This document shows, in pieces, positions 25,322 to 35,260 of a DNA stretch of 64,000 nt. Each line of letters begins with the position of its first letter. The first letter of the stretch is position 1. This DNA comes from Aquimarina acroporae (lineage in GTDB: Bacteria > Bacteroidota > Bacteroidia > Flavobacteriales > Flavobacteriaceae), in the NCBI RefSeq assembly GCF_023195925.1, contig NZ_JALPRE010000022.1, forward strand, positions 1-64,000. Reading direction: 5' to 3'. The notes under the pieces are model-generated. The model saw only the letters and a program-made list of their open reading frames with translations. It made no database searches and was not told the origin of the DNA. Position numbers and translations under genes: made by a program.

Positions 25322-26871
25322 GTGAAGAGTACGACTATATTATTATAGGAAGTGGTTTTGGTGGTTCAGTAAGTGCTCTACGACTATCAGAAAAAGGATA
25401 TAAAGTGTTGGTAATAGAAAAGGGAAAGTGGTATGCACCCAAGGATTTCCCTAAAACCAATTGGAACCTGAAAAAATGGTTATGGATGCCTTTCTTTAGA
25501 TGGTTTGGGATTATGAAAATGTCTTTTTTTAAACATGTGGTCGTAATATCGGGTACAGGTGTGGGAGGAGGTTCTTTGGTATATGCAAATACGTTACCGG
25601 TTCCCAAAAAAGAATTTTTTACATCAGGTAGTTGGAGACAATTGGCCGATTGGCAAGAAGAATTGGCTCCATTCTATAAAACGGCTTTGTATATGTTGGG
25701 AGCGCAGAAAAATCCTAACTTTTTTGATGGAGATAAGACGTTGCAAAAACTGGCCGGGCAAATGGATCTCGAAGATAAATTTGAAGCCACAGATGTAGCT
25801 GTTTTTTTTGGAAAACCCAATAAAACAGTATCTGATCCTTACTTCGACGGTAAAGGACCCGATAGAACAGGATGCAATTACTGTGGAAGCTGTATGACCG
25901 GTTGCAGAATAGGGGCTAAAAATACATTGGATAAAAATTATCTGTATTTGGCACAACAGCTTGGAGCAAAAATATTGGCAGAACATGAAGTTTATGACGT
26001 GATGCCAGTTGGAGAAGGGTATGAGGTGAAATTTAAATCTTCGACTCGGTTTTTTAAATCTAAGAAAACATTGAAGACCAAAGGAGTGATTTTTTCTGGA
26101 GGAGTTTTAGGAACGGTGAAATTATTGTTGAAATTAAAACAAAAGTCATTACCTAAACTCTCTAACCGTTTGGGGGATGATATTCGAACAAATAATGAAA
26201 GTCTAATTAGCGTTACCAACCTAGACGGGCAAAAAGATATGTCTAAGGGAGTTGCTATAGGTTCTATTTTAAATACCGATGAAAACAGTCACCTTGAGAT
26301 TGTTAGATATGGGAAGGGATCTGGTTTTTGGAGATTATCACATTTACCATTAACCCACGGTAAAAATACCATAGTAAGATTGGCCAAGATGGTAACAAGT
26401 TTTATAAAACACCCTATTTCTTATATTAAGTTATATACAACAAGGGATTGGAGTAAGAGTACTACAGTGCTTCTATTCATGCAAACCTTGGACAGTACTT
26501 TAACGTTCAAACGTAATGGTTTTGGTATGATGAACACAAAAGTCGCAGAAGGTAAAAAGCCATCTGCGTTTATTCCTGAATCCTTAGATTTGGCAAAACG
26601 CTATGCTACTATGGCGAATGGTAAGGAAACCGTTTTTGGTCTTGAACCTTTGGCTGGGATACCTTCTACCGCCCATATATTGGGAGGTGCAGTGATGGGT
26701 GAAAATAGTGATCAAGGAGTGATAGATAAAAACAATAAGGTTTTTGGGTATGACAATATGTATGTGTGTGACGGTTCTATGATTTCTGCCAACCCTGGGG
26801 TGAATCCTTCTTTATCGATTACGGCAATTTCTGAAAGGGCTATGAGTAAGATACCATCAAAATCAAATTAG
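25318..26871 (+). CDS. GMC-family oxidoreductase (cholesterol-oxidase-like)
   Basis: A 517-residue flavoprotein. It has the FAD motif GSGFGGSVSALRLSEKGYKVLVIEKG (from residue 11), GVGGGSLVYAN, and the GMC C-terminal region with TAHILGGAVMG and NPGVNPSLSI. Overall it resembles bacterial cholesterol-oxidase-like members, which oxidise sterol or other alcohols. It also carries C186-x2-C189-x2-C192-x3-C196, a spacing that suits an iron-sulfur cluster. No signal peptide is seen. Translational coupling (ATGA overlap) with the desaturase fusion implies sequential steps: oxygen insertion or desaturation, then alcohol oxidation. The substrate is unknown. It ends 1 bp before the facing gene. Confidence 0.87.
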   Translation: MSEEYDYIIIGSGFGGSVSALRLSEKGYKVLVIEKGKWYAPKDFPKTNWNLKKWLWMPFFRWFGIMKMSFFKHVVVISGTGVGGGSLVYANTLPVPKKEFFTSGSWRQLADWQEELAPFYKTALYMLGAQKNPNFFDGDKTLQKLAGQMDLEDKFEATDVAVFFGKPNKTVSDPYFDGKGPDRTGCNYCGSCMTGCRIGAKNTLDKNYLYLAQQLGAKILAEHEVYDVMPVGEGYEVKFKSSTRFFKSKKTLKTKGVIFSGGVLGTVKLLLKLKQKSLPKLSNRLGDDIRTNNESLISVTNLDGQKDMSKGVAIGSILNTDENSHLEIVRYGKGSGFWRLSHLPLTHGKNTIVRLAKMVTSFIKHPISYIKLYTTRDWSKSTTVLLFMQTLDSTLTFKRNGFGMMNTKVAEGKKPSAFIPESLDLAKRYATMANGKETVFGLEPLAGIPSTAHILGGAVMGENSDQGVIDKNNKVFGYDNMYVCDGSMISANPGVNPSLSITAISERAMSKIPSKSN

Positions 26872-26872
26872 T

Positions 26873-27070
26873 TCAATTTGAAGATCTGAAGTGCCTAAAA
26901 AGAACATAAGCTCCAAAGATTATAAAGATTAGAAGTATAAAGGACCTGCTATTCCATTCTCCCTCTTCCTGAAGCCTGTTATATAATTGCAAGCTACCAA
27001 TAATTACCATGGAAATGCCTATCATTAGGTTCCAGGATCGTTGAGGTCGTTTGTCTTCCTCTTCTTCCAT
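26873..27070 (-). CDS. Small two-helix membrane protein, unknown function
   Basis: About 65 residues from MEEEEDKRPQRSWNL. An ATG eight codons upstream (27094) would overlap the preceding gene by 20 bp; the later start leaves a 4-bp gap and begins with the acidic N-terminus common to such proteins. Two hydrophobic stretches (LMIGISMVIIGSLQLY and SFILLIFIIFGAYVLF) predict an inner-membrane hairpin. It follows the DUF2007 gene and is probably co-transcribed with it. I do not recognise a family. Confidence 0.6.
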   Translation of the reverse strand: MEEEEDKRPQRSWNLMIGISMVIIGSLQLYNRLQEEGEWNSRSFILLIFIIFGAYVLFRHFRSSN

Positions 27071-27074
27071 GAAT

Positions 27075-27302
27075 TTAAGATAAACTTTTTTCAATGATGG
27101 GGATAGCTTCCTCTACATCTGTCTTTTTTACAAATAGTTGTATATGATCAGGGATACCGCCACCAAATCCAGCCATCATTCCAGATTTCATGTCATCTCG
27201 GGTAATGGAGTTAATCCCTTTTTCTTGGAGTACTGTTTGTACAAACTGAATATTAATCAGACTTCCGGTATATACTCTTTCATATTCACTTTCAGGAAAC
27301 AT
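27075..27302 (-). CDS. DUF2007-type putative signal-transducing protein
   Basis: A 75-residue soluble protein. The pattern YERVYTGSLINIQFVQTVLQEKGINSITRDD...GMMAGFGGGIPDHIQLFVKKTDVEEAIPIIEK is the DUF2007 fold, a small ferredoxin-like domain with a PII-like outline. Its role in Bacteroidetes is not established. It lies 12 bp after the 239-residue gene and just before the small membrane protein, so the three probably form an operon. Confidence 0.75.
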   Translation of the reverse strand: MFPESEYERVYTGSLINIQFVQTVLQEKGINSITRDDMKSGMMAGFGGGIPDHIQLFVKKTDVEEAIPIIEKSLS

Positions 27303-27314
27303 AGGTAATGAGGT

Positions 27315-28034
27315 TTAGGCGTTAAAGTATTTACTATTCCAAATAGCAGTATTAAAGTTTTTACCCAATGCAAAACCATAAAACAATACAACCGCGGCAA
27401 CCGATTTAAACATAAAGAAAAAGATCATAAGAAACGTTGAGGTATCACTTGTTTTGCTAAATAAGCCATCGGGTACCATAAGTGTCAGTAGAATACTCAC
27501 CAGAAATGTAAGGATGAGCAGGTTTTCAAAACTTTTGAAGAACCACATCATAAATTTGCGTAACGGGTGTAAATCATTCCCCCATTTATGGACCAAATAA
27601 AAATAATCATTACCCATAGGAGCAAAGAGTAGGGGGTCATCTGCATTTTCAAGCTTAAACAATTTAGAAGGTGCAATAATTTTAAAACCCTTAAGTTCTG
27701 TATCGTGTTTTTTTTCTAACTCTTTTATGGCAGATACGGCAGAAGCAGGGAGCTTACCTTTAAAATATTTTGAATCTAAGAAACGTAGTCGGTAATCGAT
27801 ACAAATCTTTTTAATTTGATCGATATGATAAATTTTACCAGTTTCTAACAGGTCAAAATCGAAATCATTTTTTAATACATCTTCCTTAACATCAAGATTT
27901 TCAAGAATCCTTTCTTCATGAGCTGCATCTTCTTGAAAAACTCTTAGTACCTGCTCTTTCCAGGTAGTAGGCGCATATTCTTTATTTCGTACTTTGTTTA
28001 GTTGATTTTCGATATTCGTTCTAGGCAATAACAT
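27315..28034 (-). CDS. Uncharacterised membrane protein, 239 residues
   Basis: I do not recognise a characterised family. Residues 1-165 are soluble and charged (WKEQVLRVFQEDAAHEERILENLDVKED..., then KIYHIDQIKKICIDYRLRFLDSKYFKG). Two hydrophobic helices follow near 172-192 (ENLLILTFLVSILLTLMVP) and 203-225 (TFLMIFFFMFKSVAAVVLFYGFALG), and the C-terminus is short (NFNTAIWNSKYFNA). The layout suggests an inner-membrane protein with a large cytoplasmic N-terminal domain. It heads the presumed operon with the DUF2007 gene and the small membrane protein. Confidence 0.6.
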   Translation of the reverse strand: MLLPRTNIENQLNKVRNKEYAPTTWKEQVLRVFQEDAAHEERILENLDVKEDVLKNDFDFDLLETGKIYHIDQIKKICIDYRLRFLDSKYFKGKLPASAVSAIKELEKKHDTELKGFKIIAPSKLFKLENADDPLLFAPMGNDYFYLVHKWGNDLHPLRKFMMWFFKSFENLLILTFLVSILLTLMVPDGLFSKTSDTSTFLMIFFFMFKSVAAVVLFYGFALGKNFNTAIWNSKYFNA

Positions 28035-28157
28035 AAACTTTCTTTTTCTATAGCTGTACTAAATTAAGAATTTAGAAAAAGCTTTAAAAATATTAGAACT
28101 ATTAATGTTTTGAAGATGAACAGTTTTAACGATTGTTGAAGTGTGAATAGATACCTA

Positions 28158-28190
28158 ATAAAAAAAAGCAACTGCAGATGCAGTTGCTTT
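28158..28190 (-). terminator. Rho-independent terminator of the leu operon
   Basis: A perfect 11-bp stem (AAAGCAACTGC 28165-28175 with GCAGTTGCTTT 28180-28190) and a 4-nt loop. On the minus strand it ends in a run of eight Ts, 25 bp after the leuB stop. Confidence 0.9.
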
Positions 28191-28215
28191 CTTACAAACA
28201 GAAAAATTATCTAAA

Positions 28216-29331
28216 TTAGATAATCGTAGATTGTCCCACGTGTATATTTTCAAAATTTATATTTGAATCTTCAGGATTTAAAATATGATCTGCGATAAAG
28301 TCTCCCACCTTTTCAGTAGTTAGTGGATTAGTGGCATTTAGATCAGGTGTTGTAAGATTGAGCTCCAAGGCTTTTTCTACTGCATCTCGAACAGCAGCAG
28401 CTTCACCAACCAAATCGAAATGTTCTAATAACATAGCTGCAGAAAGTATAGCAGCTATTGGATTAGCAATTCCTTTTCCAGTAGCTTGAGGATATGAACC
28501 ATGAATAGGTTCGAACATACAGCAAGTATCTCCTACAGAAGCCGATGCCAATAAGCCTATTGAACCTCCTATAACACTTGCTTCATCAGAAATAATATCT
28601 CCAAACATATTTTCTGTTAGAATAACATCAAACTGACTAGGATTCAGGATCATTTGCATGGCTGCGTTATCAACAAATAAGAAATCTAAAGCTACAGCAG
28701 GAAATTCCTTAGAAATTTCGGTAACTACTTTTCTCCATAACCTAGAAGATTCTAATACATTGGCTTTATCGACCAATGTCAATTTATTTCTTCTTTTTTC
28801 AGCTGCTTTAAAAGCTAATCTTGCGATACGCTCAATTTCTGGTTTAGAATATTCACAAAGATCAGAAGCTACAGTCCCTTCTGCATTCAACTCTTTTTTT
28901 CCGAAGTAAATTCCACCGGTCAATTCTCTATAGATAGAAATATCGGTACCTTCAATAATTTCTGGTTTGAGAGGAGATTTATCGATTAAAGTTTGGTATG
29001 CCTTTACTGGTCTTATATTGGCATATAAACCTAGTTCTTTTCTTAATTTTAATAATCCTTGTTCTGGCCTAACTGGCGCACTAGGGTCATTGTCATATTT
29101 AGGGTCTCCAATAGCTCCAAAAAGCACAGCATCAGTATTCACACAAAGTTCGAGCGTTTCGTCGGGTAGGGGGTTACCTGTTTTATCAATGGCAATAGCA
29201 CCTACCAATGCTTCTTTAAATATAAATGTATGATCAAAACTATGCGCTATCGCTTCTAGGGCTTTTATAGCCTGAACTGTTACTTCGGGACCTATACCGT
29301 CACCTGATAATACTGCTATATCTAATTTCAT
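28216..29331 (-). CDS. leuB: 3-isopropylmalate dehydrogenase
   Basis: A 371-residue NAD-dependent decarboxylating dehydrogenase for the third step of leucine synthesis. Recognisable features are [10 protein letters not shown] at the N-terminus, the loop [36 protein letters not shown], and the metal-binding EN(M)[10 protein letters not shown] segment. The nucleotide pocket is [25 protein letters not shown] (split around residues 270-300). It is the last gene of leuACDB, 103 bp after leuD, and is followed by the perfect terminator. The gap before it is the only long one in the operon, but I see no clear internal promoter. Confidence 0.95.
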   Translation of the reverse strand: MKLDIAVLSGDGIGPEVTVQAIKALEAIAHSFDHTFIFKEALVGAIAIDKTGNPLPDETLELCVNTDAVLFGAIGDPKYDNDPSAPVRPEQGLLKLRKELGLYANIRPVKAYQTLIDKSPLKPEIIEGTDISIYRELTGGIYFGKKELNAEGTVASDLCEYSKPEIERIARLAFKAAEKRRNKLTLVDKANVLESSRLWRKVVTEISKEFPAVALDFLFVDNAAMQMILNPSQFDVILTENMFGDIISDEASVIGGSIGLLASASVGDTCCMFEPIHGSYPQATGKGIANPIAAILSAAMLLEHFDLVGEAAAVRDAVEKALELNLTTPDLNATNPLTTEKVGDFIADHILNPEDSNINFENIHVGQSTII

Positions 29332-29434
29332 GTGTTCGTAATATTGTTTTATTCGTCATATTCAACTCGCCAAAGTATGTACTTTGTTTCAAATTTGATA
29401 TTGGCGTGTTTCAATTTCTTAATTTCTTTTTATG

Positions 29435-30022
29435 TTATGCTCTTGACATTTCAAAAGCCTCTATTTCTGTTTTATTACTGATTAAGAAATCAATATCATC
29501 ATATCCGTTCATGAGACATGTTTTTTTATAAGGATTGATCTCAAAATTCGATGATGAATTTGTACTTTCTATAGTTATTTTTTGAGCTTCCAGATCGACT
29601 TCTATATGGGTCTTTGCATCCTTTTCTATAGCTTCAAAAATTTCTTTTAGGTATTCTGGAGCTACTTGAACTGGGAGTACTCCATTGTTTAATGCATTTC
29701 CTTTAAAAATATCAGCAAAAAAACTAGATACCACTACTTTTATTCCGTAGTCATGAATCGCCCATGCAGCATGTTCTCTACTAGATCCGCATCCAAAATT
29801 ATCTCCAGCAACCAAAATACTACCTTGGTACTTTTCATTATTAAGAATAAAATCTGAATTGATACTTCCGTCCTTATGAAAACGCCAATCTCTGAACAAA
29901 TTTTCTCCAAAACCTTCGCGACTGGTGGCTTTGAGAAAACGTGCAGGAATAATTTGATCTGTATCTACATTTTCTATGGGTAAGGGTATAGCAGAGGATG
30001 TTAGTTTAGTAAACTTATCCAT
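29435..30022 (-). CDS. leuD: 3-isopropylmalate dehydratase small subunit
   Basis: A 195-residue swivelling-domain subunit of isopropylmalate isomerase. It shows [19 protein letters not shown] at the N-terminus and the substrate-recognition loop [11 protein letters not shown], typical of LeuD and aconitase domain 4. With LeuC it converts 2- to 3-isopropylmalate in the cytoplasm. It starts 4 bp after the leuC stop, which supports translational coupling and equal production of the two subunits. Confidence 0.95.
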   Translation of the reverse strand: MDKFTKLTSSAIPLPIENVDTDQIIPARFLKATSREGFGENLFRDWRFHKDGSINSDFILNNEKYQGSILVAGDNFGCGSSREHAAWAIHDYGIKVVVSSFFADIFKGNALNNGVLPVQVAPEYLKEIFEAIEKDAKTHIEVDLEAQKITIESTNSSSNFEINPYKKTCLMNGYDDIDFLISNKTEIEAFEMSRA

Positions 30023-30026
30023 GATA

Positions 30027-31409
30027 TTAATTTAGTTGTTTTGTAATGTCTATAATTTTTCCTTCAATTGCCGTCGCAGCTGCTACCAATGGGCTTGCCA
30101 AAATGGTTCTGGCTCCTTGTCCTTGCCTTCCTTCAAAGTTTCTATTAGAGGTAGAAACGCAATACTCTCCTTCAGGAATTTTATCATCATTCATCGCTAG
30201 ACATGCTGAGCACCCTGGTTGACGAAGTCTAAATCCAGCATTTTCAAAAACTTCATTTAATCCTTCTTCTACTATTTGTTGTGCTACTTGCCGAGATCCA
30301 GGAACAAACCAGGCGGTAACGTTATCTGCTTTTTTCTTCCCTTTTATGAAACTGGCAGCTACTCTAAAATCTTCAATTCTACTATTGGTGCAGCTTCCGA
30401 TGAAAACATAATTTACTTTTTGGTCAATTAAAGATTGTCCTTTCTCAAAATTCATATAAGCCAGTGATTTCTCAAAAGATGCATTATTCTCTGATGGAAT
30501 TAGCTCTGTGATCTTAATTCCCATTCCCGGGTTAGTTCCATATGTAATCATTGGATCAATATCGGCAGCATCAAAATGATATTCTTTATCAAATACAGCA
30601 CCTTTATCGGTTGAGAGAGTCTTCCAATAGGCTAATTTGTTTTCGAGATCATCACCTTTAGGAGCAAATTCTCTTCCTTTTACATATTCAAAAGTAGTTT
30701 CGTCTGGAGCAATCATTCCTCCACGAGCACCCATCTCAATACTCATATTACAAACGGTCATACGACCTTCCATAGACATTTCTTCGAACACGTTACCAGC
30801 ATATTCACAGAAATAACCAGTGCCCGCATTTGTTCCTAGTTTAGCGATAATATATAAGATCACGTCTTTAGGGAGTACGCCGGGCTTCAACTTTCCATTT
30901 ACATTTACACGTAAGCTTTTAGGTTTTTGTAACAGTAAACACTGGCTGGCGAATACCTGGGCAACCTGACTAGTACCTATACCAAATGCTATGGTCCCGA
31001 ATGCCCCATGAGTAGAGGTGTGGCTATCTCCACATACCATGGTCATGCCCGGTTGTGTAATTCCCAATTCTGGCGCCATAACATGCACAATACCATTGTA
31101 CTTATGACCTAGTCCATATAAAGTAATGTTATTTTTTTCGCAGTTCTTGGTTAGCTCTGCCAATTGATTACGTGATAAATCATCTTTAACAGGAAGATGT
31201 TGATCCACAGTTGGTGTATTATGATCTGCTGTTGCTACTATTTGATCGGGTCTAAAAATAGGAATTCCACGTTGTTCCAATTCTCCAAATGCTTGTGGAC
31301 TTGTAACTTCGTGGATAAGATGCTTGTCAATATACAATATCTGCGGCCCGTCTTTAATTTCTTTGACCACATGTGCATCCCAAACTTTATCAAATAAGGT
31401 TTTCTTCAT
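30027..31409 (-). CDS. leuC: 3-isopropylmalate dehydratase large subunit
   Basis: A 460-residue 4Fe-4S hydro-lyase of the aconitase superfamily. It shows [12 protein letters not shown], the [14 protein letters not shown] motif, and the cluster ligands in FIGSCTNSR and GCSACLAMN (one plus two cysteines). The length matches bacterial LeuC. It works with LeuD and lies 10 bp after leuA in the operon. Confidence 0.95.
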   Translation of the reverse strand: MKKTLFDKVWDAHVVKEIKDGPQILYIDKHLIHEVTSPQAFGELEQRGIPIFRPDQIVATADHNTPTVDQHLPVKDDLSRNQLAELTKNCEKNNITLYGLGHKYNGIVHVMAPELGITQPGMTMVCGDSHTSTHGAFGTIAFGIGTSQVAQVFASQCLLLQKPKSLRVNVNGKLKPGVLPKDVILYIIAKLGTNAGTGYFCEYAGNVFEEMSMEGRMTVCNMSIEMGARGGMIAPDETTFEYVKGREFAPKGDDLENKLAYWKTLSTDKGAVFDKEYHFDAADIDPMITYGTNPGMGIKITELIPSENNASFEKSLAYMNFEKGQSLIDQKVNYVFIGSCTNSRIEDFRVAASFIKGKKKADNVTAWFVPGSRQVAQQIVEEGLNEVFENAGFRLRQPGCSACLAMNDDKIPEGEYCVSTSNRNFEGRQGQGARTILASPLVAAATAIEGKIIDITKQLN

Positions 31410-31419
31410 TACTATTTTT

Positions 31420-32592
31420 TTATGCTACTACTGCGGAAGTAATATTTGAATTTTTCATGATTACGTGGATATCTTCATCTACCACCTCTTTTTTTCTGTC
31501 TGCGAAGGTCAAAAATTCTCTATATACATCGTCCAGCTGGAGTTTGGTTAATTCATACCCGACCTTTTTAGCTCTATAGGCTAATGCGGCTCTTCCGCTT
31601 CTGGCCGTGAGAACAATGGCTGATTCAGTTACACCAACTTCAGCTGGATCGATGATTTCATATGTTTCTCTGTTTTTGATGACTCCATCCTGATGAATCC
31701 CAGAGCTATGAGCAAATGCATTGGCTCCTACAATTGCCTTGTTCGGTTGAACCAGCATACCCATATGATCAGATACTATCTGACTAGTTTCATACAATAA
31801 TTTAGAATTAATTTCGGTATTAAGATTTAAATACGGATGTTGCTTCATTATCATAACTACTTCTTCTAATGAAGTGTTTCCTGCTCGTTCTCCAATACCG
31901 TTAATAGTACATTCAATTTGCCTTGCACCATTAATTACTCCAGAAATAGAATTGGCTGTAGCAAGTCCTAAATCGTTATGGCAATGGCAAGAGATAACTA
32001 CTTTATCGATTCCAGTGACATTTTCTTTTAGGTATTTGATCTTGGCACCATATTCTTCGGGAAGGCAATATCCCGTGGTATCTGGTATATTAAGAACGGT
32101 CGCCCCAGCTTTGATCATGGCTTCACAAACTCGTGCCAAGAATTCATTGTCGGTGCGACCAGCATCTTCAGCATAAAATTCTACATCTTCAACAAAAGAT
32201 TTAGCATATTTAACCGCAGCAATTCCTCTCTCAATCACTTTTTCCTGAGTACTATTAAATTTGTATTTAATATGAGAGTCAGAAGTTCCTATCCCCGTAT
32301 GTATTCTGGGTCTTTTGGCATATTTTAAGGCTTCAGCGGCTACTTTAATATCGTTTTCTACAGCTCTAGTAAGTCCACAAACAGTAGAATTCTTAACGAT
32401 TTTGGCAATTTCATTTACCGAAGAGAAATCTCCAGGGCTAGAAACAGGAAAACCTGCTTCTATAATATCTACACCAAGTTGGTCTAACTGCTCTGCGATT
32501 ACAAGTTTTTGTTTTGTGTTTAGTTTACAACCAGGGACCTGTTCCCCGTCTCTTAAAGTTGTATCGAATATGTGTACTTTATTATCACTCAT
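31420..32592 (-). CDS. leuA: 2-isopropylmalate synthase, short form
   Basis: A 390-residue HMGL-like TIM-barrel enzyme condensing acetyl-CoA with 2-oxoisovalerate, the committed step of leucine synthesis. Motifs: [14 protein letters not shown] (metal-binding Asp), [26 protein letters not shown] and [14 protein letters not shown]. Classical LeuA is about 510 residues, with a C-terminal regulatory domain that binds leucine. Here the protein stops soon after the catalytic and first accessory region, so that domain is missing. Short forms are common in Bacteroidetes. The position at the head of leuACDB makes homocitrate or citramalate synthase unlikely. Leucine control by another route is inferred. 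Confidence 0.92.
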   Translation of the reverse strand: MSDNKVHIFDTTLRDGEQVPGCKLNTKQKLVIAEQLDQLGVDIIEAGFPVSSPGDFSSVNEIAKIVKNSTVCGLTRAVENDIKVAAEALKYAKRPRIHTGIGTSDSHIKYKFNSTQEKVIERGIAAVKYAKSFVEDVEFYAEDAGRTDNEFLARVCEAMIKAGATVLNIPDTTGYCLPEEYGAKIKYLKENVTGIDKVVISCHCHNDLGLATANSISGVINGARQIECTINGIGERAGNTSLEEVVMIMKQHPYLNLNTEINSKLLYETSQIVSDHMGMLVQPNKAIVGANAFAHSSGIHQDGVIKNRETYEIIDPAEVGVTESAIVLTARSGRAALAYRAKKVGYELTKLQLDDVYREFLTFADRKKEVVDEDIHVIMKNSNITSAVVA

Positions 32593-32797
32593 AAGAATCC
32601 CGTGAATTATTTTTTGTGCTTAGTAGAAAAAAGGATCTTTAAAAAATATTCTTCAAAGATGTTTCTTTAATCTCTTACGAATTTATATTTTGGGAATTCA
32701 AAAGGGAAGTATTTGGATGATTGTTTTACAATGCTAAAATGTTTTTTATAAAACTTAACTTCTTTTTAATCAGTTAATTACAATATATTTTCTTACA

Positions 32798-34342
32798 ATG
32801 ACTAATGATCAAAAAGATCCTTTGTTTGTTTTGATAAAGTCACTTTCCAAATCGGAAAAACGCCAATTTAAGGTGTATGTTGGTCGGTTAGGAGTGAATA
32901 CAGATTCAAAATTTCTAGCTTTATTTAATCACTTAGATAAAAATGATGTTTTAGATGAAGAACTTATTGTTAAAAAAGGTATCGTAAAGAAACAACAGCT
33001 TTCTAATTTAAAGGCGCATTTATACAAACAAATTTTGATTAGTCTTAGGTTGAGTCCTTTGCATCAAAATATAAGATCTCAAATTCGAGAGCAGTTAGAT
33101 TTTGCTTCTATATTATATCATAAAGGTTTATATAAGCAAAGTCTCAAGATTTTAGACAAGGCAAAAGCATTGGCAAAAGAGAATGAAGAGCATAATATTG
33201 CTTATGAAATCGTCGAGCTAGAAAAAATCATAGAAACTCAATATATAACTAGAAGTATTAATAACAGAGCCGATGAACTCACCGTAGAGGCAAAAATGTT
33301 AAGCATGAAAAACGTGCTTACCAGTAGACTATCTAACCTGTCACTACAGTTGTATGGTCTTATGCTGAAAAGTGGATATGTTAGGAACGATAAAGAGCAT
33401 AATGTTATTACCAACTATTTTCATAGCAAGTTACCTAAATATGAATGGAATTTACTAGGATTTAGAGAGAAGTTGTGGTTGTATAAAGCTCATTTGTGGT
33501 ATAGTTTTATTATTCAGGATTTTTTGTCTTGTTATAAATATTCTAAAAAATGGGTTGATTTGTTCTATGAGCATCCCAAAATGATAGGTCTAAATCCAGT
33601 ATTTTTTTTAAGAGGTAATCATTATTTATTGGAGTCCTTGTATCTAATCAAGGATAAAACAAAGTTAAAGATGATGCTTGCTGAATTTGAGGAAGCCATA
33701 GAAAAAGAATCTTTCCCCAATGATGATAATATCGAAGTATTGTCATTTCAATTTATCTATAACAATAAATTAAATATTCATTTTTTGGAAGGCACGTTCG
33801 AGGAAGGAGAGTATTTGGTAGAGGAAATATTAAATGGAATTGAAAATTTTAAAAACAGATTAGACGATCACCATATTATGGTGTTTTATTACAAAATAGG
33901 TTGTTTGTATTTTGGAATGGGGAATCATAGGAAGAGTATTGAATATCTTGCGAAAATTATCAATAACAAATCTTTAAAAATGCGGGAAGATTTGATGTGT
34001 TTCTCCAGAGTATTAAGTTTGGTAGCTCATTATGAAGCGGGAATGGATTATCATTTGGAAACACAACTTAAAGAGACTTATAGGTTTCTAATTAAAATGG
34101 ATGATTTGCACGAAGTACAAAAAGAGATGATTAAATTTCTAAGAAACCTTGGAGATATATTTCCGCATCAAATCAAAGATGAATTTAGAAAACTACATAA
34201 AAGGCTAAAACAATATGAAAATCATCCTTATGAGAAAAGGGCTTTCCTGTACTTAGACATATTGTCATGGTTAGAAAGTAATATTGAAGGTAGGCCCGTT
34301 GCCGATATTATTAAAGAAAAGGCAAAAGGGCAGGTGCGATAA
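32798..34342 (+). CDS. Uncharacterised all-helical (TPR-like) protein, 514 residues
   Basis: I do not recognise a functional family, though similar proteins occur across Flavobacteriaceae. It has no signal peptide or membrane segment. It is helical throughout with repeat-like pairs (for example FASILYHKGLYKQSLKILDKAKALAKENEEHNIAYEIVELEK, given here only as helix pair 1), which resembles degenerate TPR repeats. The N-terminus KSLSKSEKRQFKVYVGRL is basic and might bind nucleic acid, but this is a guess. It diverges from leuA with a 205-bp gap and lies 16 bp before the EamA transporter gene, so the two may be co-transcribed. Confidence 0.6.
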   Translation: MTNDQKDPLFVLIKSLSKSEKRQFKVYVGRLGVNTDSKFLALFNHLDKNDVLDEELIVKKGIVKKQQLSNLKAHLYKQILISLRLSPLHQNIRSQIREQLDFASILYHKGLYKQSLKILDKAKALAKENEEHNIAYEIVELEKIIETQYITRSINNRADELTVEAKMLSMKNVLTSRLSNLSLQLYGLMLKSGYVRNDKEHNVITNYFHSKLPKYEWNLLGFREKLWLYKAHLWYSFIIQDFLSCYKYSKKWVDLFYEHPKMIGLNPVFFLRGNHYLLESLYLIKDKTKLKMMLAEFEEAIEKESFPNDDNIEVLSFQFIYNNKLNIHFLEGTFEEGEYLVEEILNGIENFKNRLDDHHIMVFYYKIGCLYFGMGNHRKSIEYLAKIINNKSLKMREDLMCFSRVLSLVAHYEAGMDYHLETQLKETYRFLIKMDDLHEVQKEMIKFLRNLGDIFPHQIKDEFRKLHKRLKQYENHPYEKRAFLYLDILSWLESNIEGRPVADIIKEKAKGQVR

Positions 34343-34358
34343 TATTTTTTAGATTTTT

Positions 34359-35216
34359 ATGGAAAATAATCAACATTTTAAAAATATTCTTGAGCTTAAT
34401 TTGGCGATGTTACTAATTAGTACTTCGGGAGCTTTGGGGAGATATATAGATATGCCGGTTCCGGTAATTATTGGTTTTAGAGCGATATTAGCAGGGATTT
34501 TACTATTTCTTTTTTGTAAGTGGAAAAAAATATCCTTCAGTACAGGAAGTAAGGATCGTCCAACTATTATTTTAAGTGGTGTTTTAATGGGATTGCATTG
34601 GATCACCTATTTCTATGCTTTAAAATTGTCTAATGTGGCTATTGGGATGTTGTCTATTTTCACTTATCCCGTAATTACTGCGCTTTTGGAGCCTCTTTTA
34701 TTAAAAACTAAATTTCAAAAAGTGCATTTATTGTTGGCTCTTTTAGTGCTGTTGGGTATTTATTTTTTAGTGCCAGATTTAGATTTTGAAAATTCCTATA
34801 CCAAGGCAGTTATCTTAGGAATTATTTCGGCACTATGTTATTCGCTGCGAAATCTTATCATGAAAACAAAAGTTGGAAATTATAATGGCTCTGTTTTAAT
34901 GTGGTACCAATTGGTTGTAGTAAGTATATGTTTGTTACCTTTTTTATTCATTTTTGATAGTTCAGGGATAAAAGATCAATGGCCAGCAACTTTAACTCTT
35001 GCACTATTAACTACAGCAATTGGTCATACTTTATTTTTATCTAGTTTTAAGCGGTTTTCGATCACGACGGCTAGCATTATAAGTAGTGTGCAACCTGTAT
35101 ATGGTATTATTATAGGAATTGTTTTTTTGAAAGAAATACCAGCGCTTTCAACGGTAATAGGTGGGGTTCTTATTCTAACTTCAGTAGTAATAGAAAGTAT
35201 AAGAACATATAAATAG
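34359..35216 (+). CDS. EamA/DMT superfamily transporter
   Basis: A 285-residue inner-membrane protein with ten predicted helices arranged as two EamA halves (about 8-135 and 148-280). The second half contains TAIGHTLFLSSFKRFSITTASIISSVQPVYGIIIGIVFLKEIP (abridged), the family's conserved pair of last helices. These carriers export or import metabolites such as amino acids; the substrate cannot be inferred. It probably shares a transcript with the helical protein upstream. Confidence 0.88.
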   Translation: MENNQHFKNILELNLAMLLISTSGALGRYIDMPVPVIIGFRAILAGILLFLFCKWKKISFSTGSKDRPTIILSGVLMGLHWITYFYALKLSNVAIGMLSIFTYPVITALLEPLLLKTKFQKVHLLLALLVLLGIYFLVPDLDFENSYTKAVILGIISALCYSLRNLIMKTKVGNYNGSVLMWYQLVVVSICLLPFLFIFDSSGIKDQWPATLTLALLTTAIGHTLFLSSFKRFSITTASIISSVQPVYGIIIGIVFLKEIPALSTVIGGVLILTSVVIESIRTYK

Positions 35217-35260
35217 AATTTATCTTAACTGTCAATTTTGCTTCATGAGATGACAGGAAA

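Noticed and set aside
25624-25986. 120-codon open frame on the minus strand inside the GMC oxidoreductase gene
   Set aside because: It is antisense to a firmly assigned gene; the product has no recognisable family.
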